Shown here one piece after another: positions 36,602 through 51,125 of a stretch of DNA of 64,000 bases; within the stretch, counting starts at the first letter, position 1; the number at the start of each line of letters is the position of its first letter. The translations under genes and the position numbers were made by a program. The stretch covers positions 248,001-312,000 of the forward strand of contig SNVD02009784.1 of the NCBI GenBank assembly GCA_013180625.2. The letters run 5' to 3'. The notes beneath the pieces are model-generated. The model made no database searches, was not told the DNA's origin, and saw only the letters and a list, made by a program, of their open reading frames with translations. The stretch comes from Boswellia sacra. Lineage: Eukaryota > Streptophyta > Magnoliopsida > Sapindales > Burseraceae.

Positions 36602-37708
36602 TTGAACAGAAATTCAATCAAGAATGAAGATGAAAAGAAAGATCCACCCATATGGATTCAGAAGGCACATCCAACAAGTTCTATTATTGGAACACCAGAT
36701 GGCATGATGAAGACTCAAAGCAAGGTAAGAAATCAAGTAAGATTTGCATGTTATGTTTCTTTAGTTGAACCAAAAAATGTGAAAAAAGCCTTAAAAGAAG
36801 ATGTGTGGATTCAAGCCATGCAAAATGAACTTAATCAATTTAAAAGAAATGAAGTATGGGCAATTAGTTCCTAGGCCAGAAAATGCAAATGTCATTAGAA
36901 CTAAATGGATATTCAAAAATAAAACTGATGAAAGTGGACAAGTAGTAAGAAATAAGGCTAGGCTAGTTACACAAGGTTACACACAAATAGAAGGCATAGA
37001 CTTTGATGAAACCTTTACACCAGTAGCTAGAATTGAGTCAATCAGATTACTACTTGCAATTGCTTGTTGACTTGATTTTAAATTGTACCAAATGGATATT
37101 AAAACAGTATTTTTAAATGGCTATCTCAATGAAGAAGTTTTTGTTGAATAGCCTAAAGGTTTTGAAGATCCCAAAGATCCTGATTTTGTGTACAAATTGC
37201 ATAAATCTTTATATGGTTTGAAACAAGCTCCTAGAGCTTGGTACGAAAGATTGACAAACTTTTTGATCAACAGAGGTTATAAAAGAGGTAGCAATGATAA
37301 GACTTTATTTATCAAACATGCATATAACTATTTTATTGTTGCTCAAATATACGTTGATGACATTATTTTAGGATCAACTAACAAAAGCAAAACTAATGAG
37401 TTTGTTAAGTTGATGCAGGAAGAGTTTGAGATGAGTATGGTAGGAGAATTAAATTTCTTTCTTGGATTGCAGGTAAAGCAAATGAATGATGGAATAATCA
37501 TATCTCAATCAAAATATGCAAAAAAATCTTGTAAAGAAATTTGGGCTTGAGAAATCAAAACCAATGAAAACTCCTATCAGTACTAACCTTAAACTTTTAA
37601 AAGACAATGCATGAAAAGAGGTTGATGCAAGTTTGTACAGAAGAATCATTGGCAGCTTGTTATACCTCACAGCAAGTAGACCAGATTTGTGTTTTGGTGT
37701 AGAACTTT
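36602..37708 (+). pseudogene. Copia reverse transcriptase, broken, cut by CACTA-2
   Basis: Motifs in order: [53 protein letters not shown], a stop near 37069, LYGLKQAPRAWYERL, AQIYVDDIILGSTNK (catalytic YVDD intact), then FLGLQVKQM. A frameshift follows near 37530. The RNase H lead-in SLLYLTASRPDLCFGVE ends at the CACTA terminus at 37709. Confidence 0.85.
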
Positions 37709-38010
37709 CACTACAAGAATTTTCAAAATATATGTCACTTTAAAATTTGATTAGTTGCCGGTTCATGAAAAAAAGGTCAATTATATAAAAGTCAAGCCCC
37801 TTTCTTTCAATACGTGTCCCTTAACAATGTCCTCAAAATTACACATATGCCATCATATATAAATAAGCAAAAATTTCCCTCCTTCCTTTTGCAGCCCTAG
37901 TTTAGAAATCCCGCCCCCTTCCTAAGTCTCTCCTTGAATCCCTAATCTCTCACCTTCTGAAATCCCTAATCTCTCCACTCCAAATCCTTAACTCAACCAT
38001 TCCAAAAGCC

Positions 38011-38916
38011 TTGGACTCGTTGGCATCTACAGCAAGCCTACGATGTGTAACTGCTCTGTCCACTGCTCCCTCGTCGGCTTCAGAGTACTCTTCTTCGCTT
38101 ATCTCACCTAGTCCTTCTGCACCTCTTTCTCTTGTCTTTCTCAGTCTTGCCTTCAAGTTGTTGTTTCGATCAAGTAGAAAGCTCCCTCCCAGCCCACCTT
38201 CCTTACCAATTCTCGGCCATCTTCATCTCACAAGACCAACCCTGCTGCTGCATCACGTTTTCAACGAGCTGTCAAAAAAATATGGCCCAATCATGTCCCT
38301 TAGATTTGGCTCCCGTCTCGTGGTAGTCGTATCATCATCATCAGTCGCGGAGGAATGCTTCACCAACAACGACATCGTTTTTGCTAGCCGCCCGAGATTG
38401 CTCCTTGGCAAGCATTTAGGCTATAACTACACCAACCTTCTTCATGCATCTTACAGTAATCTCTGGCAAAACCTCCGTCGCATCGCTTTCATTGAAGTGT
38501 TTTCATCAAATTGTCTTAACATGTTTTTATCCGTTAGAAGAGAAGAAATCAGACGGTTACTTAAACAATTGTCTACTAATTCATGCAAAGACTTTTCAAA
38601 GGTAGAGATGAAAACAATGTTTTCAGAGTTAACGTTTAATATTATAATGAGAATGGTTGCAGGGAAGCGGTACTACGGTGACGAAGTGGATGATGAAGAA
38701 GAGGCGGAAAGATTTCAGAAGATGGTGAAGGAGATCACTGCTCTTGGCGGGGTTTCGAATCTAGGAGATTTCTTGTTTATCTTGAACTAGATTGATGGTG
38801 GTGATTTTTAGAGGAAACTTATGAAGGTAAGTCAAAACACTTATGAGTTTTTGCAAGGTCTGATTGACGAGCATAGAAGTAAGAAGACTGCTTTAGAGAG
38901 CAGGAATAAGAATAGA
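38011..38916 (+). pseudogene. Captured CYP81-type cytochrome P450, N-terminal half
   Basis: Open for 259 codons from 38011. It contains a hydrophobic anchor (PLSLVFLSLAFKLLF), the proline-rich hinge PPSPPSLPILGHLHL, KKYGPIMSLRFGSRLVVVVS, FASRPRLLLGKHLGYNYT and MFSELTFNIIMRMVAGKRYY, all typical of plant CYP81 monooxygenases. After FLFILN a stop occurs, and the family sequence continues (YEFLQGLIDEHRSKK, about 38845) past a second stop. The heme-binding Cys half is absent. The first 40 residues do not look like a normal CYP81 start and may be transposon sequence. Real members oxidise specialised metabolites at the ER membrane. Confidence 0.85.
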
Positions 38917-41148
38917 TGCATTTGTGGAACTCCTTTGTGAGGAAGCAGCGGTAATCTTCTCTATCCACTTTGCTTTGGATTGTTTATTCATGTTGCCAGT
39001 GGAAGTCTTTGTCATCCAGTTGTTGCTTGGCGAATATCATTCTATGCCATCTCAATTTGAAAAGGGAAATTGCTCCACAGTTTTATGTTTATCTTGAGTT
39101 CTTTTGTTTCATGAGATTACTCAAGAGCCTGAAACCCAGCTCCTTTGGGCCAATCATGCGAGCGTTCCTTGGAGAGTAATATTTAGAGCCATACTATTGC
39201 TATCTTATCTGGTCACTGCTTTTTGACTGGAAATTACTCGTTTACTGGTCAGCCAGGGTTAAATAATATTCTTTCTTATAGTGTCTCGGGTACATCTTGA
39301 TTATTTGAATAAAGCTCATCTTTTGAATTCATTGATGAATGCTTCATTATCATTTTTGTTATGGTTTGTATTAAAGCTACTTGATCACTTAAATGCAGCC
39401 TATTTTTTGAATTGGTTATGAACAGTTCTTTACAAGTTTTTGGGATTCAGGGATGTTGTTTGAAGGGTCTGAATTTGCCCGTTAGTTCTTAAATTACCAC
39501 CAGGCAAATGAAATCAATTAATTAGTTTGAGAAATGATTTTAATTTAATCTAGTTCAACTGTAATAATATTCAATTTAAATGGATAAATAGCAAATTGTA
39601 GTCACAATTTATAATAATTCTATATTTCTCTGGTAGCATTGTTAAAATTTAAATATTATTGTTCATTTCTTAGAAGCTTGAAACTTTTTCTGGTGTCTTA
39701 ACATGGTATCAGGTTCTTTTTGATTGGGAAGTCTTGTTTTTAAATCGTGAAAGTGCGCCTTCTATTCGAGTAATTACATTATAATTATTTTTCATATACC
39801 ACCCAACTAATTTAAAAGTTATCACAAAATCTTTTACTGTAGATTTTAGTTTCTTCAAGTTGACAGTTTAAGGGGTAATTTTATCTTTCATATGATAATT
39901 AAAAAAAATAATTTTTTTTCCATTTTTTCCCTTAGTCCTCTCTAACAAGAGAGGCGGGGGTGGGTGAAGAGAGTTGGTTAGACAGGCTAACAGTCGTGGG
40001 TTGAGATTTTGAGAAGATGAAAGAAGAAAGGGCTTGGCAAGAGATGGATGAAGATTGAGGGTTTGATTAGTTGAGGGATCAGGAAAGAAAGTTTTGTTGG
40101 CAAAGATGGCAAATGGTGCCTTTTTGTGGCAATGCCATGACTAGTTGTGATGCGTCATGCATTGGCCACATGGCTTAGGCTACTGCCAACCACGAGTGGC
40201 CCATGCAGTCTCAATGGTTCAACCCTTAATCTTCTTTTACACAACCCCCAACAACACCTCCCAACTCCAACCCCCCCACACACCATATACCCTACCCCAC
40301 CCAACACCCCACCCCCTCTTTCTTTCCCCCCTTCTCTCTAGCTTTACTTTTTCTTTTGGTCTGCAGTTGATTTTGAGAAAAGAAAAAGAGGAACTATGGG
40401 TGGATTGGATTTTAGGTACAAAGTGATGGAGTTGGGAATGAAATGGGAAAATTGGGAAAGGATCAAATAAAAAATTGGGTGAATTGTTGAGTAATATTAT
40501 TTTGTGATACTATAGTTTCAAATTTCTTTGACCATTTCTTGAAGGTGCTAGGTTCAAGACTTGACTATTACTTGATAAAAATTTAGGGTATAAATGACAT
40601 CTTAACATCATTTAATGTTTTTTATATTTGTTTATTATTTTTATTTTTAGGGGGATGACTGTAGGGGGCATTATTTTTGAAATTTCTCAGGGAATGCTGA
40701 TGTTTGGTCAAATATGGAATCACGAAAATTAACCGAAGTCATAAGTTTGTGTTGGATCAATTCGTGTGTTCGTGTGTGATTCAAAACAAGTCTAGGTGAC
40801 ATGCTTGAATAAGTATAAGCTTTTAGGATTCATGGTTTCTCAACCAATATACAAGAATCTATTGGTTTTTTGTATTTGGTTTAGAAATCAATGTTGAATA
40901 TTTGATATAGATCCAGATCTTACTGGATCTACACCATTACGACTCATTGACTACCCTAGGTGCTCTTGGATGTGGGGTACTCTTGAAGATGCTCATGCAC
41001 GCTTCAAAATATGGTGGATTTAATCATGGAATCTGTGATATATTTGCTTGAGTATTAGCAAATATCTTTCATGTCTATTCATCACTTAGTTGATTATGAG
41101 CAAATTTTGCAGTGTGCTAATTTTCAGTTTTGTTTTTGTTATGATCAG
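38917..41148. other. CACTA-2 interior, no assignable gene
   Basis: AT-rich with a C-rich stretch near 40240-40330. A segment at about 38950-39180 has open frames but no recognised similarity. Nothing else is supported. Confidence 0.4.
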
Positions 41149-41286
41149 GGTGCTGGCTGATGGTCACATTCCATGGGCATGTGAAGCAATTACAAAATTG
41201 CATGGAGATGACCTGGTCCAAGCCCCAAGCCTGATTTGGTACCACATCTCTTTCTCATTGACTGGGATTGTGTTGCTGAACCATTG

Positions 41287-41334
41287 TTTCTTTCTTTCTT
41301 TCTTTCTTTCTTCCTTTTTATTCTTCTTCTTTTC

Positions 41335-41371
<37 letters not shown>
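41287..41371. repeat. Microsatellites (TTTC)n and (CT)n
   Basis: TTTC repeats at about 41287-41312 and a CT run at about 41337-41371, in CACTA-2. Confidence 0.9.
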
Positions 41372-41374
<3 letters not shown>

Positions 41375-42700
41375 GGGGGGGTCTAACTTCTAATAAATTT
41401 TGCTCTTTTCCCTTGTATATGCCACTGGTTTGCTAAATTTGCAATTTTCTTCAATGAAATTAGTAATTAAGGAATGATGCCATTCACGTTCATGCGAAGG
41501 GTATTTTTGAACTACAAGACGTAAATAGAATTGGAACATCATGATATCTTTGGTTACATTCTGACAAGTTTATATACTTGCACTTTTAGATGGCTTGAAT
41601 TTGCACAATTCTTTAGCTGTTACATTGGGCAGTTTGTCAAGTGCAGTACACGTACTGGCAAGAGATGGAGTCAAGTAGTGGTAATTTTGGTTGAAAGCTA
41701 ATAGTTCAGATGAACTAAACTAACTAATTTTAGAAAAAAGGCTCTTGCTGTAGTGGTTCATTTTTTATTTTTTATTTTTAATTATTTCATGTTTTAATCT
41801 CAGCAGAAATATAGGGTTGTAATTTGCACCTGTTTCTAGTCGTAATAGGAGAAATGGATTATTATTATATTTCGTGAAATTTTATGATTGAATGAAGTTG
41901 TCATGTATCATAATCAAATAATGATACTTATCACAAATTGTATTCCAAATTATATGTATTCAATTAATAATTGCCAAGTGAATGTGTTGATGATATAATA
42001 ACTTACTACATTATTTCATGATTCATTTAATAAATGGCACTTCATTTTTCATATCATTTGGGATGAGATTTGGGATAAAAATTTGGAAAGTGTATCATTA
42101 CTTATCATAAATAGAGTAAAGTTGAGTTAGTGCTGCTACTGCCAGTTAATGTAAGGGGTGTCCGTATGTTTGGATTGCAAACAAATGGTAGCAGCATATT
42201 GCCTGATTTGGGTCGGTGCTACAGAAATTTTCCCCATTTTTAAACCTTGATAGTCAGTCATTTGTACAATTTAAGTTATAGAATTTTACGATTATCATTT
42301 ACAGTTCAGTTGATCAGTCCTTTTCTTCTTTTTTATGAAAATAAAAGTGCAATGTGTAAATTAATGTTGGTGATCAAGTTCCCTTTTTTTTAAAGAAACA
42401 CTATCAAGTTCCCTACAATTAACTGTAGTCATTGATTTTATAGATGAATTCGCATTGCTTTATGATGTCTTTATTATAGATTTTATTTTATTTTAATTCA
42501 GGTAGTCTATAACGCAAACAAATTTGCTAAGTTGGTGAAACAAAGAGATAGGCTCCAAAATTGGTTGGACTATAAACCAACTAAAGTTTGAAAGGCATCC
42601 AGACAAATGGCCCACCAAAAAGGTCGTTCTTTCTTATGAACTAATTAGTATAGATCCTACTAATATTTTCTTTTATTTCATTAGGATTTTTATTTCAAAT

Positions 42701-42702
<2 letters not shown>

Positions 42703-42733
<31 letters not shown>
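42703..42733. repeat. Microsatellite (GT)n
   Basis: About fifteen GT units between exon-like segments of CACTA-2. Confidence 0.9.
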
Positions 42734-42736
<3 letters not shown>

Positions 42737-43599
42737 CATATATTCCTTTGATATATATTTCTTTGTGGCTGCTTTGGTTCCTTGTATTCATCGACTTAAA
42801 CAACAAATAATCATGATTTACTTTGATATAAGTTTGTTAGTCTCTTTATTTCCTGTTTCCCAGATACACGTTCCAACAAATCCTCGTGGAGCAGAGTTAT
42901 TACTTCGAGGAAATATTGAGGCAGAATCTGATTTTTACTTGCACATATTATAGGGTGAACCCAGCAAAGTATGATAAACAATGCTCTAAGATTATATTCT
43001 CTTGAACTGGTGTGACATACTTGTAATAGTGAGAATGACATACTTGTTATTTATATTAGAGGCCTACCATACATGTATCCCAGTCGTTTACAACTTGTTA
43101 TTTTATAAAACAGTTTGAGCAACTGTAGGGAAAATAAATTCTTGTTATTTTATAATTGGTGCATGTCAACTGGTAAGTTGATTGTGGCTCAAGTTCAAAC
43201 CATTGGAGTTAATTATACATGTAATAATTTAGTTGATGTAGATCATAATTTCAAAACCTTGCATGGTGATTCTGTAGTGATTTTTTAATCATTTTTACTG
43301 TAAATTTAGGAGCACATTTCAATCCAAACAATGTGACACATGGTGGTCCTGAGGACGAAGGTAGTTTTATTAAGGGACAGATTTGTCTGTTTATTAATTA
43401 CATCATTGAAATCATATTTAGTTGATCCAATTGAGGACAATTAATTTTATTATTAACTTATGTTAATTAATTTGTTGTTTTGCTGCCATTTTCACAGCAT
43501 GGCATCCTTGTATAATATCTATTAATTTATTACACTTATTTCTTTTCATATATTTTTACTTGTAAGATACAATCTTAAAATTATTTATGTTTACTGGGC

Positions 43600-43939
43600 T
43601 GGATCGATATAACAAATTCATGTCGGTTCTTAACACTCACGTATAATACTGGGCTGGGCTTATATCAGCCTTAACAAATATATGTCAGTTTTCAACACTC
43701 ACATATAATACTGGGAATAATAAATACATGTCGGTTTTTAACACTCATCTTAAGTATCTATGATACATGTCGGTTTTTACCAGATAAGAGACCGACAAAA
43801 AGGAATGGACACAATTTTGTGTCGGTTTGAACAACCGGCATGTATAGAATACACGTCGGGTCCATAAATGTCATATTGAAACCGGCATATATACTTATAC
43901 ATGAGGGTGGAAAACCGACATATATGAGGAATTTTCTTG
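43600..43939. repeat. Right subterminal repeats of CACTA-2 (TGTCGGTTTT type)
   Basis: Repeated tgtcggtttt, accgacatatatg and aaccggcatatat motifs on both strands up to the decayed end. Confidence 0.75.
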
Positions 43940-43940
43940 T

Positions 43941-44539
43941 TTTGAAATTTGTGCAAGATTTCAAGCAAATCCCAAAGAATCACATCTGTCAGCGGCTAAA
44001 AGAATCATCAGGTATGTACATGGAACCCATGATTATGGTATATGGTTTTGTAAAGATACAAATGATTATCTTGCAGGGTTTAGTGATGCTGATTGGGCAG
44101 AAAATGTAGATGACAGAAAAAGCGCATTAGGAGGGTGTTTTTATCTTGGTACTAACTTACTTTCTTGGCACAGCAAAAAGTAGAATTCTATTTCTTTATC
44201 TACTATTGAAGCCGAATACATAGCAGTAGAGAGTTGTTGCACACAACTATTGTGGATGAAGCAAATGTTGAGTGATTATGGTGTTGAACAAAAGCCTCTA
44301 ACTATGTTTTGTGATAATACTAGTGCCATAAATATTTTCAAAAATCCTGTTCAGCATTCTAGAACAAAACATATTGACATAAGATACCATTTTATAAGGG
44401 AACTAGTAGAGTCTAAGGTGATATACATTGAACACATCTCCACTGATAAACAATTGGCTGACTTTTTCACTAAGGCATTGGATACAACAAGATTTGAAAA
44501 TCTAAGAAAAGCCTTAGGCATCTGTCAGTTATCTGAATA
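43941..44539 (+). pseudogene. Copia RNase H, C-terminal to CACTA-2
   Basis: Resumes EICARFQANPKESH and IIRYVHGTHDYGIWF, then FSDADWAENVDDRKSALGGC (catalytic Asp region). A stop follows near 44181 within SKKNSISLST. Then comes EAEYIAVESCCTQLLWMKQM, and an open part to 44539 ends ADFFTKALDTTRFENLRKAL, the usual end of Copia pol. Confidence 0.88.
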
Positions 44540-45388
44540 AACACTGTGTGCTGTTATGTTAATTATATCTGTAGTATCATAAGTTTTCTTCTAAATTAGC
44601 ATGTGTGAGCTGTAATATAAAATTTGAGCGAATGATAAGATACTAATTTAAAATAAAAAATATAGAGCGGGTTACCAATATATGATGTGTGAAAGCCATC
44701 ATTGAGAGCAACCTCAGGTTATCTAAGAAATATGTTGAGGTCGCCATTCATATGAAAAGGGCTACCTCTATATTGTGTGAAAGCTACTGTATTCATCCAG
44801 AAAAATTCACATTGAAATCAACTTTTGTGTGTGTAAGAGGCATGCTCAAGTTGATCACTCAATTAAATCAAGTGAAAAGAAAAATAAAAATAGCTTACTA
44901 ATGCAAGAAATTAAACAGCTCTGAAATATGCTTTCTTAGAATAGTTCATATGATGCTCAGATATTGTTGTTATATTATTGTTAACTATTTTCTGTTACGT
45001 TTTTCATAACATACGATGCTCTTTGTGCCAATCCAAAATTTGATTTTTTTACGTGTCCATATGTCAAAAATGCCATGTTAGCATTATTGAATTGAGGGGG
45101 AGAAGTTTCAGTGGCGGGAATCTTAATTCTATTAGAATTCCTTATTCTAATGGGAATCAAATTTTGAATTTTTTCATTAATGCTAGTTATGAAACGATTT
45201 TTGGAAGGGAAATTAACATTAATTTTTTTGTTAAAAACAAAATTTCTTTAAATTTGGCCTAGTATATTACGAATTGGTTTTAGGCTTCTCCTGTTCATTC
45301 CATACCCATTTAACAGTTTCTCCACTGTTCCTCGTCTTGCTTCTCTCTTCCTGTTCTGAAAATTTTTGCGGACTAGTAAACCCTAACA
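44540..45388. other. Copia region between pol and the extra frame
   Basis: No gene recognised. Such a spacer is usual between pol and the additional frame of SIRE-like elements. Confidence 0.5.
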
Positions 45389-45962
45389 ATGGCTACCTCA
45401 TCTGGTTCGAGAAAAACCTCTAGTTCTTTATCTTCTCAGAGCAACTCCAGTTACAATAGGAGCAATAGAGTACCGTCATCTCCAACATAACAAACACATG
45501 CAAAGATCGTTGTTGATCCCACCATGAGTGAGGATGAGCAAGTTCCAGTGAAAAAAATGAAAGACAAAGTAAAACCAAAGTTCAACAAGTTCCATACGGA
45601 AGCCATCAAATAGAAGTTTGTAAAACACACCTCAAAGAGGAAATTACAGATGGAAAGGCCAGTGAAACTGACAGACTTCAACACCTTTGGCCTGAGTGAG
45701 TTGTTTGAGTTTATATACTGGACTCGTACAGTAAACAACTTCCTATCCCCTGTGAAGTCTTTAATTCAAGAATTCTATGCAAATATCTCCACTGTCATTG
45801 ATGACCCGAAAAGCTTTCATTATCACAAGGTTCATTGTAGAGGAAAGTTTGTGAAATTCTCTCCGAATGTCATAAACACTTTTCTGGATATTCCTATAGG
45901 CAGTTTGCATAAGGTTTAAAGAACTGACAGGTAGAGAAGACATTCAGTGGAATCCGAGGGAT
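45389..45962 (+). pseudogene. SIRE-type extra frame (putative plant transposon protein), broken
   Basis: ATG at 45389 begins MATSSGSRKTSSSLSSQSNS. Stops lie at 45487 and near 45612. The better conserved part reads LIQEFYANISTVIDD and HCRGKFVKFSPNVINTFLDI, which fits the family of frames found after pol in SIRE-like elements (Pfam-type putative plant transposon protein; role unproven). A frameshift near 45915 is followed by KELTGREDIQWNPRD, cut by CACTA-3. The continuation after it (DRIDQQYLRKKYRVMHKIAQ, from 50432) is short. Confidence 0.65.
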
Positions 45963-47069
45963 CACTACAAGAAAATCATAAATATTTGACTATTTTTAAC
46001 TGTCAAGTATGACATTATTTGACGATCAATGTGTGTCATATATGTCACCGTCAAATATAATATTATTTGACAGTTGGTTAAACGATCAAATATCTATTGT
46101 AACAAATTTAACTCCTCGTTATGAGTCAAATATAAACCCCAAGAATTGATTTTTGAGCTATATTTGACTGTTTTTAAGATAAATATTTGACAATAACCGT
46201 CAAATATAAGGGACGTAATAGTCAAATTTTTTTTAAATTTTTATAGATATTTGTCTGTTATTAGCCATCAAGTATGGTGTATGAAGACTACATTTGACTA
46301 TTTTTGGAAATAGGGGAATTTTATTAAATTTAAAAACTATGAGAAAACATATTTGTTCAAATTTATAAAACAAAGTGACAGCCTCACAAAGAAAAGAATA
46401 TACAAATACTAACAAACTTATCAACACAATATATATAAATACAATACAATAATCTTCATATCCTAACAATTGAGTTAAAATACCAAACTCTAAAGTAAAA
46501 ACTATTTTCTAACAATCAATCAACATATCTTTAACAATCAGTTTATCCTTATCACTTGCCACAATTGCTAATAGCTTCTAACATCTTAATAATCTGCAGC
46601 ATTGTTGTTGGGTTGATAAAAGGCAAACTGTAATGTAGTAAACCTCCTTCCATTGTCTCACAGAGATGACTACAATATCAAATACAATCAATGAGCTCTT
46701 GATAATCAAATATCACAAAAACAAATTATCAAATCGATAAATGAACTTTCAAAGTGCAACTAGAAACTCAAGTACTCATAAATGATATCAGAAGCATACC
46801 TCACCTGAACACTGTGAAGGATAACATGCGTTATTTGCTTTTTTTTCCCTTAAAAAAAAAAGACAAGTTCAAATAATAAAAGAACCGTACTGATGAACCT
46901 TGAAGAAATTACCTTGTCACAGACAGGGATAAGTTTTTACAATATTTTTATTCTCTCACTAATTTTCTCTCCTTTTACTTGTAATCAATACCGGGAAAAT
47001 TGCTATGAGAATTGGAAAAAGTGGACATAATAGCAACGTTATGTGAGCTCTAGCTAGTTGTTTGACATC

Positions 47070-47070
<1 letters not shown>

Positions 47071-47112
<42 letters not shown>
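47071..47112. repeat. Microsatellite (TA)n
   Basis: About twenty-one TA units inside CACTA-3. Confidence 0.9.
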
Positions 47113-47114
<2 letters not shown>

Positions 47115-47684
47115 GCATCATCATCATCTCATGCACAATCAACGTTCTGTCAACAATTTTCAAATCATTTTCACACTATAATATTTTTATCCTCTCACTA
47201 ATTTTCTCTCCTTTTATTATCACACTATAATACTATTAACTCCAACATGTACAAAAAGTTTCAATCACTTCATCTAACCTGTAACCAAAAACTTAGTACC
47301 AAGCTAAACATTATCATGAGTAGGTAAAATTATTTGAAATAGCTAAACAATCATTAGCCAAATAATGCCATCCACCAATAGCCAACAATCTAACTATCAA
47401 GAACTCGAAAAGGCACATTTCCATTAACTACTGGTGTCAAGAAATTATATTTTCACATTGTACATTAAATTAGTCAACTTAACACGCATTTCATCATATA
47501 GATTGCAAAGCTATAAGAATTAAATATCAATATGGACCAGACATAAAAAGTCCTATGACTGATTACTAAACAATGTCCTACACAAAAAACTCCTGCATGT
47601 GGTACATGTAACAGACATGTGATGCTATACTTAATCAACTATAGTAGCACATCATAGTCCCGACATCTTCCTCTGTTCACTTTA

Positions 47685-49203
<1,519 letters not shown>

Positions 49204-50431
49204 CTGTATCACATTTAGGAGGGGAAAAGGAAGGAATATGTTAGATGAGTACTAATCAATGTTCACTAGTAGACAAAATATTAACAAAAAATACCATTAG
49301 CTACAAAAAAGAGTAGCCATAATGAAGCAGTATAGCAGCCATTTTTGACCTCAAATATTCTAAGCCAAGGAAGCTACAACCAAACTCAATTGCTCCATTT
49401 TGTTCTCTTGTATCGGTCTCTAAAATTTCAGCTGATAAAAAGAGATAATAACTCTCAATGAAGCGAGAGAAAGATACCAAAAACAATTTGACAAAAATTA
49501 CTCTATTAATCATGAAATAGATTACCTTAGCAACTCTAGTGGCTTACCAACACCATCTGTGAGACCGTTTTCCATCTATTTAAAAAGGCATAATGTGACA
49601 CTCATAAAATAACAACATTATTGGTAAAAAAATCAAAACAAAAATAAAAGATGATCAAAAATCAAAACAAAGAATGAAAGAAAAACTAAACACACAGAAT
49701 TATTAAAAACTCGAGAACTTTGAGAACACCTTTCCTCAGCTTCGTTCATGACCCACCAAAAACAGAGCAAATACAATACGATAATACAATAAAAGGATGA
49801 AAAGGAGGAGGAATTGGGACCGAAATTAGGAAGTTTAAAATCAAGAAATTAGGAAGTATATTACGGGTTACATGGTAATGGATTTTAATTGGTGAGAAGA
49901 TGGATTTTAATGGATTTTATGTGTTAGAATCAGAATAATAAAAATATGTATAAGTAGTAAAAAGAGAAAGGAAAAATGAGAGAGATTGAGAGATTAAGAA
50001 TCAGATGAAGATACAGATCTGTTACAGAGGTGCGATACAGAGGTGCGAATCTTGGTGAGAAGATGGTGATGCCTCTGTGTTGATGATGATTATTACAAGA
50101 CGATGATGGAGAGAGCAAACAATGATGGAGAGAAGGCGAGGAGGCAGAGATCAAGTTGGCAAATGAGATGGCAATGAATTTTGTGATTAATGTGGGAGTG
50201 ATGAAGGAGGAAGCCGACTAGGGTAGAAATGAAGAGGGCACAACGAAAATGAAGAGGAAATGAGATATTTATAGCAAATGGCAATTTCGTAAATAAGTTA
50301 AAATACAATAGCTTCAAATAAGTGATAATGCGGGTTGGCTTTATAATGATATATAATATTTGACTGAATATTTCTAAACCCTCAAATAAATTAAAAGTGA
50401 TGTGTCAAATATTTAAAAATTTCTTGTAGTG

Positions 50432-51125
50432 GATCGTATAGACCAGCAATATCTTAGGAAGAAGTATAGAGTGATGCATAAGATTGCTCAGTTCAATTGA
50501 CAGTTCCTCTTCCCCACCAGTTCGAAAGTCTCTGAGACTTCGTTAAGTGCTTTTGTGCTGAAATCAAGGGGGCGAGATGAGGAGATCAAAGGAGTTTCGG
50601 ATCTGATTTTGTTATGATATCCCTTTGATTTTTTGCTTTTTGTCTTTATATCCCTGTTACTTCTAACTCTGTTTTTTGTATCTCTTAAGGGATGTAAGTA
50701 AGGAGTAAGGGGGAGAAAGAACTTGAACTTCTTATGCTTGTTTTGTGTGTGCATTCGAACTATATTGACACTTTGTGTTTTTACTGTGTTTGTGTGTTTG
50801 TGTTATCTTGATTTGATTAATGTTTTGCTCATATGTTTTTACTCTAATCATGATCTGATTACAATGTTGATCTGATTGCCTTGCTAATCTGATTGCATTG
50901 TTATTTGACAAGTTTGTCAAACTTCATTTTGTTTACAGGATGTACATATTCAGACAGTGTTCTGTTATGAGAATTGTAACAGTACACTGGTTAATTCTTT
51001 AGACATGATATTTTCTGTTTGCTACTTCATGATAGCTTATTGTTATGTTTGACTTATCATGTGTATTTTTCTTTGATCAAAAACAGTTTGGTGTTTTCAT
51101 CGCAAGTTGCCAAAAAGGGGGAGAT
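50432..51125 (+). other. Copia 3' internal region with polypurine tract
   Basis: Short continuation of the extra frame up to a stop near 50500, then noncoding sequence. The polypurine tract caaaaagggggagat (51111-51125) abuts the 3' LTR. Confidence 0.75.

Larger units (their letters stand above)
41149..42970 (+). pseudogene. Unrecognised spliced gene fragment in CACTA-2
   Basis: Three exon-like segments have plausible splice sites: 41149-41238 (after cag, before gt; frame VLADGHIPWACEAITKLHG), 42502-42585 (after cag; frame VVYNANKFAKLVKQRDRLQN) and 42864 to about 42970 (after cag; frame NPRGAELLLRGNIEAESDFY, then a stop). The coherent frames suggest one captured gene, but I do not recognise the protein. 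Confidence 0.45.
37709..43939. mobile_element. CACTA-2: gene-carrying CACTA element with a decayed right end
   Basis: The left end is CACTACAAGAATTTTCAAAA. The right end has ggaattttcttg, but the last bases read ttttg instead of tagtg, so it is damaged. A 3-bp duplication (ttt) is possible but not certain. Placement is firm because Copia coding sequence stops at one side (RPDLCFGVE) and resumes at the other (EICARFQANPKESH). It contains a CYP81 half-gene and an unrecognised spliced fragment, both on the plus strand. No transposase frame is seen. Confidence 0.75.

Noticed and set aside
38011..38916. A functional CYP81 gene
   Set aside because: It lacks the heme-binding half, has stops after FLFILN and again before RKL, and sits inside a CACTA element within a Copia element.
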